64,000 nucleotides of DNA, from contig JAFEVB010000007.1 of NCBI GenBank assembly GCA_032629725.1, forward strand, positions 992,001 to 1,056,000. The letters are read 5' to 3'. The position numbers and the translations under genes were made by a program. The stretch comes from Gremmenia infestans (taxonomy: Eukaryota > Ascomycota > Leotiomycetes > Helotiales > Hamatocanthoscyphaceae). Position 1 is the stretch's first letter. Every line of letters starts with the position of its first letter. This document shows, one piece after another, positions 54,349 to 64,000 of this stretch. A model generated the notes under the pieces. The model ran no database searches. It was not told the origin of the DNA and saw nothing but the letters and a program-made list of their open reading frames with translations.

Positions 54349-56200
54349 TCCATACGCACTTATGCACTTATGCACGCGTACTTATGCATGTCATCAACCT
54401 TACCTTGCTCTAATTAAGTCATGCGCTTAACTCAACTCAACGTAACCCAGCGGAATCGGATTCGGGTTCCGGTCATAGAAGAATGATAGACTGCAGATCG
54501 ATATCGATATCGCGCTAGAGATACAGTAGACAAGTACCATACAGAGTACCTTCTCCACAAGAACCTTTATTTGCAGTCATGTGTCCATATAACACAACCC
54601 AACCCCCACCCCCGCCGGTCCCCATCCTTCTCCATCTCGCAAATGATACAGAAAATTATTTTATTCGTCGACTCTTATTTTCTTGTAATCCCCGTTCTGT
54701 CATTCATTGATTCACAACCTCTCATTCGCTCCCAGCTAGAATTTAAGGTTTCATTAATTCATTGCTTGCGCACGCAATAACGGGCGATCATATTGACTGG
54801 GGGAAGAAAAGCTAAGTATTACTGTGGCTTCATTGGATGCCACGCCGTGTTGTGACGTGTCTCTCACGGTATTCTTTAAGGGGGTGGCGGGAGGGGGGCT
54901 TTGAATTCGAATTCTTTACTCTTTTGTGAATGAAAAGAATATTATTTAGTACCCTGAGTAGTTCTCAATTGTCTTGGATTCGTGCATGAACTGCTTGAAA
55001 TTCCCTTTTGGTAATCAGTTTAATTTGACCTAACCTAAGAGCGCCAAATTAAAGCCATTGGCTGTACTGTACGTGATCTTTGACTAGAAATGCAGCAGCA
55101 GATGGCTGGACAGGACAGGATTATCAAGTCTCTCTCCTACTTATAGGTTCTCGTTTTATATTAATCGATGAATGAAAGCAGTTCAATATTAGAGGAGCTG
55201 AGTTAAACTGAGCTGCGTGGAGTAGCTGCTTTGCTCAAAGGAAGGAAAGCAGATCCGGTGCCCTTTCCCAGGAGATTTGTTTTAGTTAGAGAGTCGAAGG
55301 ACGCCAAAATGCCTAGTCTGTGGTGAGTTGGGTTTTCGCCCTTTTCGTATAGATTTTTGCTATCCATTGCTACGCTAGCTCAGACAGGCGTGTTGAGCTA
55401 GAAACAAGGTATCTCATGTGGAATATATGTCTAGGCATATTACTTACCTATATCTAGCTGTACTTTACTTTAATCAATTCCTTGCAGACCGGATAAAGAT
55501 TGCGAGGTGAAGGAGGAGAGGTTTGAAAATGCTAGTATAATAGCGGTTCTGGTATATGTACGGAGAAAGATAGATAGACATGGCATGATATGGTGGACTT
55601 GATATCCTGTGTGAGCGAGTATCATGAATGACTGTTGTAAGTCTAGTGGTAGTTTGTCTTTCTTGGTGAATTTGCATTCTCTGCTCTTGAGTTCAAGTGG
55701 ATAGGGAGACGAACGCTTATTGTTATGAAAGATTGTAGGGGGAAATATATCAAATATGTTATTGCAATTGCAGTTACGGTCGCTTGGAGCGGGTTATTCT
55801 GCTCTGCCGGTGGGGGTGCTACTTGGTAGATGCGATCGAGACGGAAAGCCGAATTCTTGCTGTTATGTTAGATGTCTTTGGGTCGTTTGACAAAGTGCTT
55901 GCGGAGGTGGAAGTAGAAGGAGCCAGGGTTACGTCTTATGTTTTCATCTGAAGTGAAAAGGGGGGGAAGCTAGTGGTTTAGGTTCGTGTTTATTTCTTGA
56001 GTGGAATAGATCTTTGACCCCTATTTGCAATTATTCCATATGAATCTGTAAGATGCCGATCTATTCTCATGACCGGATTTGCAGTCGAGGATGTCCTCTC
56101 TCACATATATATCTTGAAAGCAGCTTACTAGTACTATCTTCTCCTAGCTCGTTGAATCTAAGTCCGTGTCGTTCCACTACTTCTTCTACAGGTAGTGCGG

Positions 56201-58986
56201 AGGGAGAATTCGAACAGATATTTTAGACTTAGTTTTCTTTACATTTATGACATTCAGAGCTAAGCTAGTAGCCGGAACCAGTGTATATATCCCTCGTTCG
56301 ATCTTCTTGCACCCTGGATCTCTCTCTACTATTATGAAAGGCCCTCCACCTAAGATCGATCAAGCACTTCTTCTAGTGCGATTATCCCGCCTTTATTTTT
56401 TAAAGGGATGATTATTTCAAAAACACTCTTCGAAACTCAACTGATACTTCTCTCGACTGGTTTTAACTGCAAAAATGCGTCCTCTTTCTAATGTCGGATA
56501 TCAACTAGAATTTAGAGGTCAAGTTCTTAACTTGCATTCTAATAGCTTGAAACTTGACCAAATCCGCTCATTTACCCAGCTCTTATTTTGGTTTTACTAG
56601 CCAAAGAGAACTTCTGGATGAATTGACCACCTAATTATCAAAACCGGTATAAAGTTAGTTGCGTTTCTGATCTATATAGGCTATGCTGAAGCTTGAAGTT
56701 GAAGACCTTTAGCTTATTTATTATTGTTTTAAGAAAATCAATAAGTGAATCAATCAATCTCTTTATATTTTCAATCCTAAGGCAGTCTTTTACTAGATGA
56801 AATTTGCTTCTAGGATATGAACAGCCTATATATTTTAATCCGTAATCCATTAAACAATTTATCGCAACACCTCTCTACCAAGTCACGAATATCTTAACTA
56901 ATAAACTAAAGCCACATTATCATCGCTATATAGTTTCCTGCATAGACTAGAGGAAACTATATCTATCTCATATGCTATTTTGGAAGTCCAGCCAGCAGTA
57001 GAGGTGGCAAGTAGGCCAATTCTCAAGGCTCCAAGGTTCTGAGAGGATCAAATCGTACCAATTCACACTGATAATCAGGACTTTCAAATTATATTCAATT
57101 CATCATCTTTACTTTTAAGCGAATCTCGAAAAGACAAAATCCGTTTTCTAACAGACCTAGGAAAAGAAAGGAAAAAAAGGAAAAAGAAACCGCGACTATA
57201 AGGCACGAAACATGCAAGCAAGCTACGGTAGCGGACGGGACTGAGCGGACGGGACATATGGTAGAAGCCGAAGCAATTTCAACAGTAACCTCACGTGGGG
57301 GCTGTCTCTACACACAAAGCTTGATTGCATTTTATTATATGATTTGTGCTTATATTTGACCATATATACCCCTAGGTAGCTTATCTAGATGGGTAAGTAG
57401 TTTCCCCGGTTGTAATATTACTATGGCAAATTCACTTCACTTTTGAACAGCATAGCTTTTCCTAACCTTCTTATCTTCTATAAGGTAATAGGAATTTAGT
57501 TGCTTTTTCCCTACAATAAGAAAGCGAGAGTACTTCGCTCTACACTAGGTAAACCCTATGTAGATGTGATTCCAGAGTTCATCTAATATAGTAGCAGCTA
57601 TAATAGAAAACCACCTTCTTAGCATTTTTTCCTCTATAAGGGTTTAGTTTATTTAGCTTAGAATAAGATAGACTTCCATTCCCTAGCTAGGTAGATAGCT
57701 TGTTCGAAATCTTATAATTCAAATACTAGGCATAATTATCATCTGAAGTACTTACTATCTACTAATATTAAGATATCTAATAGTAAATTCAGATTGTATA
57801 TACATCTAACTAAACATAGGCCTAATTACTAAAAATATATTTCTTAGTTACGGAAATAGTAGCAGGTTAGGACGCGTGTAGAATCCTGTCACACTTTAAT
57901 ACTATTCTATGCTAATCTAATATGTTATAGAAATACTTATAAGAAGATATGATTTCGTTTTTCTAAGTAAAAAGAGTAAACATTTTAGAGCGAACCCCTC
58001 TAAGTGTAAAGAGTAGAATGTCCATGGATTCCTAATCCGAGCACCCTTAACTAAAAGTCTCTAGTATATATACTAAAATCTACTTAATAACTATTAAGCA
58101 ACGTATGATTTGCATGTAGGAGATTTGTATCGAGGCGTCCATCCCCTTTAAGGTTATCAGGTTTAGAGTGAGGCTCGGGATCATTGCCCGTATAGGCATA
58201 GCCTACTATTTAATTTGAGCCCGCGGGCCGCCGGGCCCTAATAGTAGATCCAGTAGTGCGGATTTAAGGCTGGGGGACTTCGCCGTAGCGTTGAAATAAG
58301 GATGTGGGAAGTTGGTAGCCGCAGTGCTAAGGGAAGGCGATGGATTAGGTAGATTAGATGCTGACAAGATCGCGTCTCGAGTTTCCGTTTTACGAGCAGA
58401 ACTAGAGGCTCGTTTTGGGTATTCTGAGTCATAGAAATGAACTCGTCATGGGTAATCTGGGGATCGGATGGTAATAATAGAACTTGTGAATGAGCCAGTC
58501 AATTGGACGTGTGGAAGAGAATATGATGGATGTACATTGAACAAGGATATGGGATGGATAAGCCTATGGTTTTGAAGGAATATAGGGATAAAGTAATATC
58601 GATAAATGTAATTTGTATAGTATGCTAGAAGGGGTATTTCAATGCTCTTAAAAACTATACAACGAGTTGGAAAGTCTAGATCTTCGTCTCATCTTCTCAT
58701 CCCGCCACGAATTTCCAATGCGATGAGCATTTACAGATGATTGTTTCATACTTGCCTGAAAATCAAGTGCTGTCTGAGTCTCCAGGGGCGTCGTCCTTTT
58801 GTGAGGGCATATATCGTGGCACCGTAAACTTCGTAGAAGAGATGCTCTGTGACTTGGTGGTAGATTGTAACGAGGCACAATTTCTGGCTGTCTGAGGCTA
58901 GATGGGCATGCTAGGGCCATAGACCTTCCATGGCAATCGCCCGCCGGATATGTTAGCCTGAAAATATTGCTCGCTTTCCAAGCAGA
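56201..58986. other. AT-rich gene desert
   Basis: Composition is strongly AT, especially 56600-58200, and rich in TA dinucleotides and stops in all frames. No protein motif survives. This is what repeat-induced point mutation leaves behind, but I could not recognise the original sequence. A GC-rich palindromic island occurs near 58217-58240. The last few hundred bases are the downstream side of the transcription factor. Confidence 0.5.
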
Positions 58987-60552
58987 TCAAAACATGCGAG
59001 TATACATCCCTTCGTCTTGCAACATTCTCCCTTGCAAGCCATGGGGCATCATTTTTCGGGCCACCTCAAAGCCACTATTGTCTGCAAGCTCATTGAACGT
59101 TTTTTGGCAATAATCCCACTCTATGGTGCCTGGCACAAAAACTTCAAACGTAGATCTTAGCAGGAACAAAGCTTGGAAGTATGCCCCATGTTGGCTACTG
59201 TCCTTAAAAAAGTATGGTATATGGCGAAGAATTTCCACTCCTACTTCATGGACAGACTTGGGATCAGTGGGAAGGAGAAGAACGGGATTTGTCCTGACCA
59301 TGGGGATGGGCAGAGCAATAGTAGTTGTATCGAAATCAGGACCAAACAAAATGCAGCCCATTCGATAGAGCATCAGAAAGATTGTATCGTAGTGGCAAAT
59401 CTCTACCGCTCGTTCCATTGAGGAGAAGTAAATTGCTGTGCTGTAGGGCTTATCTGGGTCATGCACTGGGACAGTCCAACAGCAATTTGGAAATTCTGCC
59501 TCCCAGGCAGCTCGCCAGCAGAAGAGCTCATAAAGCTGTGTATAGAGTTTTTCGCATAAAAGTGAAATATCCGCTTGGGAAGCACGTATGCCGGTCTGCA
59601 TGGCCTCCATGTCATCCAAGAGGCCTGGAAGGTAACATTTCCGATCAGTAATGGAAGAGACAAACGTCTTAGCTTCAGGATGTTTGAACCACGGAATGGT
59701 CATCCATTGTTGCTCCTCCAGAAAGCACCGTTTCCTTTTTTCCATGAATTGGTGTACCATTCCGAGCCTGGCACTTTCAAAGACGTCTAGATCCGGTCGG
59801 TTCTGATGCCGCTCTGGTCCACGAGCTTGTATCAGTCTTTGGACTCCACCCAAGTGCTGCATTATGCCGGGGCCTCCCTTAGAAGCCATCATCTAACAGC
59901 CAATCCATTAGCGGTGGTTTTTGGTGAATGTCGGTGGATTTACCTCAAACATAACCAACGATAAGACGTTGGTGACGGCCGATATCCCATACGCAGCTTT
60001 GGGATCCTTCAAATCCGACCCTAATAGGTGGAGAGCATTGCAGTACGCAACCATGCCGGAATCGAAGATCTTCCTATTGTTGTGCATTCGACCAAAGAAA
60101 ACACAGCTCAGCGCCTTTACGGTCTGGGTGGTTGTGCATTCCTCGGCGTTGCGATATCCCGTCATAACCCATGGCATGAATAATCTCCACCCCGCAAATA
60201 GGGTTTTCAGCATGAACGATATCTGTACCTCGTCCTTGAACACGCCTATATCGAGGGTGGGCCCTATTGAAGGGGTCGCTCCTTTCCCGGCTTCACCTAC
60301 CGAGGGCGAGCCTGACTTTGTCTTCCGTACGGCTTGGAGTTGTGCCTCCTCTGCATGAACAGCTTCCAAGTATGCCTGTCGTTTTACCTGCACGCGCTTT
60401 TGGGCGCGCCCTTTCTCGTCCACGAATTTGAGGTCGCGCGCATAGCCCTCGCAGTTGATCTTGGCTTTGATACATCTTTCGCATACTGGATGTGTCTCGT
60501 CGCATTTGACTCGTCGCCTGCGGCATGTGTGGCATCCTGTATTGCAGGGCAT
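58987..60552 (-). CDS. Zn2Cys6 fungal transcription factor
   Basis: Two exons (60552-59944 and 59892-58987) join in phase 0 to 504 residues, with donor GTAAAT and acceptor GTTAG. Residues 7-34 hold the Zn2Cys6 cluster: CHTCRRRRVKCDETHPVC followed by ERCIKAKINC, with C-x2-C-x6-C-x6-C-x2-C-x6-C spacing. A basic linker (residues 45-60) precedes the fungal-specific middle region, which fills the rest and includes FKDEVQISFMLKTLFAGWRL, GGPGIMQHLGGVQRLIQARG and YDTIFLMLYRMGC. This C-terminal region matches the fungal-specific TF_2 type (DUF3468-like). Such factors bind CGG-containing sites and regulate nearby or unlinked metabolic genes. No partner gene cluster lies beside it in the window, so its targets are unknown. 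Confidence 0.93.
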
Positions 60553-61320
60553 CTTGTCAATTCATGTAACCATGTACCGGTGTGGCACAACAGAGACTTA
60601 TCAACGTACCTCCAGAGCGACCGCCGACGCCTACCATAGTTCTGATCTTGAGAAGGCTTTGGGGATTGTGTAGGTACCTATGTATGCTTAATTGCGAAAG
60701 CTGGTGGTGGTTACAGATAAGACTGGTTGCGCTGAGGGTCTTTATGTAATTGTTGTTTCTTGGAGAGATGAGGGTGGGATCCTCCCACGTTTTCAAGGAA
60801 GCTTCATGTGATTGATGGTCGGAATCGACCCGCAATTCCAATGACCCAGGTCTAGACAAGATCGAAATAGGTGCTTAGTACAAGGAGAAGAAAGAGGTCG
60901 GTTGATCGGGAGCCAGAGGCAAGAGAAAGGTGGTTTCTCTTGGCAGGAGTCGCCGAAGTTGCGGGGTCCCTTAAAGATTTAACCGCTACCGCGCTGGTGA
61001 GCCAGTGCAGCCCTGTCTTAGACTAAGCACAACACCTTACGAGTAGAGTAGAAGTATATTCCCATCCACTTGGTTTGACGTCTAGCTAGGGTACAAGCTA
61101 GGGTGTCTTGGGTCCACTGCAGGCATTGTCAGGAAGGAGCCAGTCTCGAACAGCCTAAAGGGCTTGTACTGTAAAGTCGAAACAGAGCCCTGCCCTGCCT
61201 TGCCCAGCCTTGCCAATCCACAAGGAAAGAAACAAACTGGAGTCAGTGGAGGTTAGAAACTGTCGTTAATCACACCTAATCAATCAACTGCATCAAGATC
61301 GAGTACGTGGCACGAGGTAG
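60553..61320. promoter_or_regulatory. Upstream region of the Zn2Cys6 factor
   Basis: Promoter side of the minus-strand transcription factor. No motif-bearing frame. CCTTGCC-type repeats occur near 61185-61215. Confidence 0.45.
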
Positions 61321-61614
61321 TCAATTCGAAGATTCTTTCCAAACTACTACTTCGATATATTGAGTGTTTAAACCCCTTTTACTTATGGCTATAAAGGTTT
61401 CATTGTTTGCGTCTGTATAGAGTCCATATGCGTATTTTGGGAAAGTCCTGCCCCTCCAAGGTCCACCGGCTGGTTGGGAGATGGAACGCCTCCCGATGGA
61501 CATTCCGCTATCAATGTGCGTCCCCACGATAGCCCTTGATAACACGCCACGAGGGAACCTTCTTTGGCTTACGGAAAAGGTACCGGTACTACGTTTCGGG
61601 ACGTCGGCACTCAT
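61321..61614 (-). CDS. Doubtful small hypothetical protein
   Basis: A 97-codon frame starting MSADVPKRSTGTFSVSQRRF and ending in VVVWKESSN. It has no motif, signal peptide or splice sites that I recognise. Composition is balanced enough to be coding, but chance is also possible. Included so that it can be checked against expression data. Confidence 0.2.
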   Translation of the reverse strand: MSADVPKRSTGTFSVSQRRFPRGVLSRAIVGTHIDSGMSIGRRSISQPAGGPWRGRTFPKYAYGLYTDANNETFIAISKRGLNTQYIEVVVWKESSN

Positions 61615-62890
61615 GCATCTTAGAGACTCATTTGCATTTGTTTCAAACTAGATGGAAATAGGTATATTTGTAACATTCCTTCCCAAATTTGCAACCATTA
61701 TTGTTTCCTCAAGTTGACGGGATCCGCAGAGCCGCAGGTCAGCCAGTGGAAATCCTTGAAACGTGGGATAACACTTTCTTAGGTTAGCCCATCATGTCTA
61801 TTGTCAATCAAAGTTATCAACCTGCATATGAGGTACCGCCATTCATTTTGGAATAGGGGATTTCAAGAAGCCGTGCTATCCCTATCATTTCCTCACTAAA
61901 GAGCTCTTACCTCATATTTCACTTTATGCTTAGGGTTTTCCGGTCCCGAATATATACTTATATCGAGATTTCTATAATTATATAGCAAAAAAGCAAGCTT
62001 TTATAGGACCCATCCTCTCCACCCGAGAAATACTCTGCGGAATGAATTGGCGTGCACAGACTGAATTTTGGTGCATACACGTGACTTTATTCCGCAGAGT
62101 ATTTCTCGGGTGGAGAGCCATCTAAGAGACTCCCGCTGAATGCACGGAGGCTTGAAATTCCCTGTTGTTATTCCCGGTACATACATCTACACCCTCCGGA
62201 GGTAGATATCCTTTCGGCCCTACGAATTTACGAGCAACTATCTAAGATGTGGGCCTGGTTTTCCCGAAGATGGGGCAGTCAAAAGCTACCCTAGCATAAA
62301 TTTACCTATTAACTTCATGCATCCCATCTGGCGTCGAAAAAAGAATCTAGTAGATTGGCAACGGCTTTATGCAGGAGGATCCGTTACATATACGACGAAT
62401 AATGTTGCTTTCACTCACATAATAAAACGGTTCGAAGATTTCATACTTTTCAAAGCATACACTTCACTATTTCATCAGCCCCTCAGATTTTTCTAGGTCT
62501 AACACGTCTTATAGAAGATAGCAAGATACTGTAAAGCAGATTTTTATATAGTTTCTGAACTTTTAGCCAAGGCTGTTATCCTATTGTTTCACCCACATTC
62601 CTTGTTTAGGAAAACTCGTATACTACCTTTATAAGGTTGGCAAGGGTGCTGATGCAGGTAACATGTGGGGTAGGGACTGGCACATGCATGTAAGCATGGC
62701 CACGAGCTGCAAACCAGATATCGGTTTTATTATTATTATTATGGTCCGAAACATCTTTGTCGACAGCATGTGTCTCCGATAGGCTAGCTGTCTACAATTG
62801 ATGCTGGCCTTATTTACTCAGTCCTACTATACGCATTGAGAACATTTTGGGAAAGGAGGGGTGGTGGGGTAATTGGACTGAAACTAGAGG
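61615..62890. other. AT-rich intergenic region
   Basis: No gene is visible. It contains one perfect hairpin (listed separately) and ATT microsatellite sequence near 62727-62741. Confidence 0.5.
62015..62117. repeat. Perfect 29-bp inverted repeat with 45-bp loop
   Basis: The left arm 62015-62043 (CTCTCCACCCGAG to GCGGAAT) is the exact reverse complement of 62089-62117. Pairing stops abruptly at both ends. It could be a hairpin RNA, a rho-independent-like structure by chance, or the remains of a small inverted-repeat transposon. Confidence 0.9.
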
Positions 62891-63559
62891 ATGTTGACTC
62901 TTGCGCCTTACTCCGTAAGCTTTGAAACACTATTAATAGAAAAGAGAAAAGAAATTATACTAAGAGCTAGAACAACATACTCTTCAATTCGTCGTCACAC
63001 TGTAGGGAAAGACAGTTGCAGACTAATACAATACTACATAAAAATAGGAATCCAACGAGGAAATCTCGTCGGCTATCTTCATTCATCCCAGGGCAGATAC
63101 GAGCAAACACCACGCAATGCCAGGGGTTCAAAGAACAATTTCACCCCTAGCATTACCCCTGCATGCATGGCGCTCGCGTGGGAGCACACTAGCATATTTC
63201 GAATCGCCAACATGGCAACATCGGATTCTGACCGCAACCGAGCTCATCTTATTTCAGGTCTTACTCAATATCAAGTGACTTTAAGTCGGCGCGACAATGG
63301 GAGCTCAGGTATAGATCACAGCAATTCCGATTCGGAATTAAATCAATGCGGTTTTAATTCCAATCTCATATATCATACATTTTCATCGGCCTTGCAACTA
63401 TTCCTTTATCCACTCATATCATCCAAGACTTCGAAATTTGTCTATTTTCGTCTAGTTACTAGAGAATCTACTGCTGTGGCAAGAATAATACGTCACTCCC
63501 CTTTAATTTTACAGTTCATTGCAATTTTATCCACTCTAAAAGACAATGGACATATTTAG
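62891..63559 (+). CDS. Doubtful 222-codon open frame
   Basis: A long uninterrupted frame in AT-rich sequence next to the MITE. The product has no family motif, no signal peptide and an uneven Ser/Ile/Asn-rich composition; its right end is hydrophobic (ALQLFLYPLISS). It may be chance or a relic. No splice partner is apparent. Confidence 0.2.
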   Translation: MLTLAPYSVSFETLLIEKRKEIILRARTTYSSIRRHTVGKDSCRLIQYYIKIGIQRGNLVGYLHSSQGRYEQTPRNARGSKNNFTPSITPACMALAWEHTSIFRIANMATSDSDRNRAHLISGLTQYQVTLSRRDNGSSGIDHSNSDSELNQCGFNSNLIYHTFSSALQLFLYPLISSKTSKFVYFRLVTRESTAVARIIRHSPLILQFIAILSTLKDNGHI

Positions 63560-63709
63560 CACACCAGGGGAACTGAAGTCCGGAGCTGGCTCCCATAACG
63601 TCCTCGTCCGCATGACCTCACAGTTTTCCAACCTTTCCGGGCTCTCCCTCCAAATACCGGTACGGACGCACCCCGAAACAGATATCCAAGTGGATTTCCT
63701 CCATACTTC

Positions 63710-63867
63710 CAGTGGGGTGTGAACCCATGTCTTTAAGGCTAACTTGGAAAAGTAACCGCTTGACTTGTTCACGTTAGAGGGGCGCAACCTCTAACGTGAA
63801 CAAGTCAAGCGGTTACTTTTCCAAGTTAGCCTTAAAGACATGGGTTCACACTTTTTGCACCCCACTG
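63710..63867. mobile_element. Miniature inverted-repeat element, Tc1/mariner-like ends
   Basis: The 158-bp element is almost a pure palindrome. The 64-bp arms 63717-63780 and 63788-63851 are exact reverse complements around a 7-nt loop. The outer ends read CAGTGGG on the left and CCCACTG on the right. The right side has nine extra bases (TTTTTGCAC) that the left side has lost, apparently by deletion between two GTG repeats, so the full terminus would be CAGTGGGGTGCAAAAAGTG. Ends starting CAGT and a TA directly after the right end fit the Tc1/mariner/pogo group; the left flank lacks the matching TA. No transposase is encoded, so it is non-autonomous. Confidence 0.85.
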
Positions 63868-64000
63868 TAGCTAAATATGTTCGAGGATGGCACAGAAGCC
63901 TATCTAGATCGTCCCAAGCCGAATAAACCTCACGCACAGACAGTAATGCCAAGGTGTTTTTTGGTGGAGGCTCCTGATAAAAGAAACCCCCCGCCGTTGC

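Larger units (their letters stand above)
52545..56200. other. 3.7-kb region without a supportable gene
   Basis: The first 1.1 kb probably includes the medA 3' trailer. A 237-codon plus-strand frame at 52883-53596 has no motif, is T-rich and reads as spuriously hydrophobic. Several microsatellites are present. A 9-bp palindrome of GATATCGAT type occurs near 54500. Nothing else stands out. Confidence 0.5.

Noticed and set aside
63536..63787. 83-codon minus-strand frame reaching into the MITE
   Set aside because: It starts inside the palindrome; the outer part might be a gene fragment, but nothing recognisable supports it.

Overview
The window looks like nuclear DNA of a filamentous ascomycete. 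Its genes carry short introns (about 45-150 nt) with GTRNGT-type donors and CTAA/CTGAC branch sites. Its proteins are typical of Pezizomycotina: a MedA-type developmental regulator, a Zn2Cys6 factor, Bem1/Scd2, Vps36, a HET-domain relic and a STAND-type N-terminal domain. A Leotiomycete (Helotiales-like) host is my best guess from protein flavour, but no sequence marker proves it. I saw no rRNA, tRNA or CRISPR.

Layout. 0.9-2.2 kb: a five-exon conserved gene of unknown function. 2.5-5.2 kb: a graveyard with a HET-domain relic, a short-chain dehydrogenase pseudogene with an in-frame stop and a frameshift, and the C-terminal end of an anhydro-N-acetylmuramic acid kinase-like protein. 6.8-11.6 kb: three metabolic or mitochondrial genes (isochorismatase-like hydrolase, tartrate dehydrogenase-like enzyme, carrier-like membrane protein). 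12.7-15.6 kb: a head-to-tail tandem array of five tiny two-exon cysteine-rich genes on the minus strand, one of them broken, all sharing the spacing C-x10-C-x2-C-x-H-x2-C-x2-C. 15.8-19.9 kb: VPS36 and a THP3/LENG8-like SAC3-domain gene diverging from a 0.42 kb shared promoter. 21-25 kb: an oxidoreductase relic, a secreted PAF-acetylhydrolase-like esterase and an acyltransferase-3 membrane protein. 26-30.4 kb: a WRKY-GCM1/FAR1-type zinc-finger protein and the polarity scaffold BEM1. 34-37.3 kb: a lone STAND N-terminal domain protein and a glycosyltransferase pseudogene. 38-43.2 kb: a CUZ1-like AN1 zinc-finger protein, an isopenicillin-N acyltransferase-like Ntn hydrolase, a GNAT acetyltransferase and a decayed double-WW-domain gene. 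50.2-52.5 kb: medA, preceded by a long leader region. 53-59 kb: a gene-poor, increasingly AT-rich stretch. 59-60.6 kb: a Zn2Cys6 transcription factor. 61-64 kb: mostly non-coding, with a 29-bp perfect hairpin and a compact inverted-repeat element (MITE-like) with 64-bp perfect arms.

The genes do not form an obvious pathway cluster. They are housekeeping or developmental genes (VPS36, THP3, BEM1, CUZ1, medA) separated by degenerating accessory material. The most unusual item is the 3-kb array of small zinc-ribbon-like genes, whose cysteine/histidine module is encoded by a separate second exon that starts exactly at the first cysteine in every copy. All splice sites were inferred by eye from reading frame, consensus and protein similarity remembered from known families; none was tested with transcripts or database searches.
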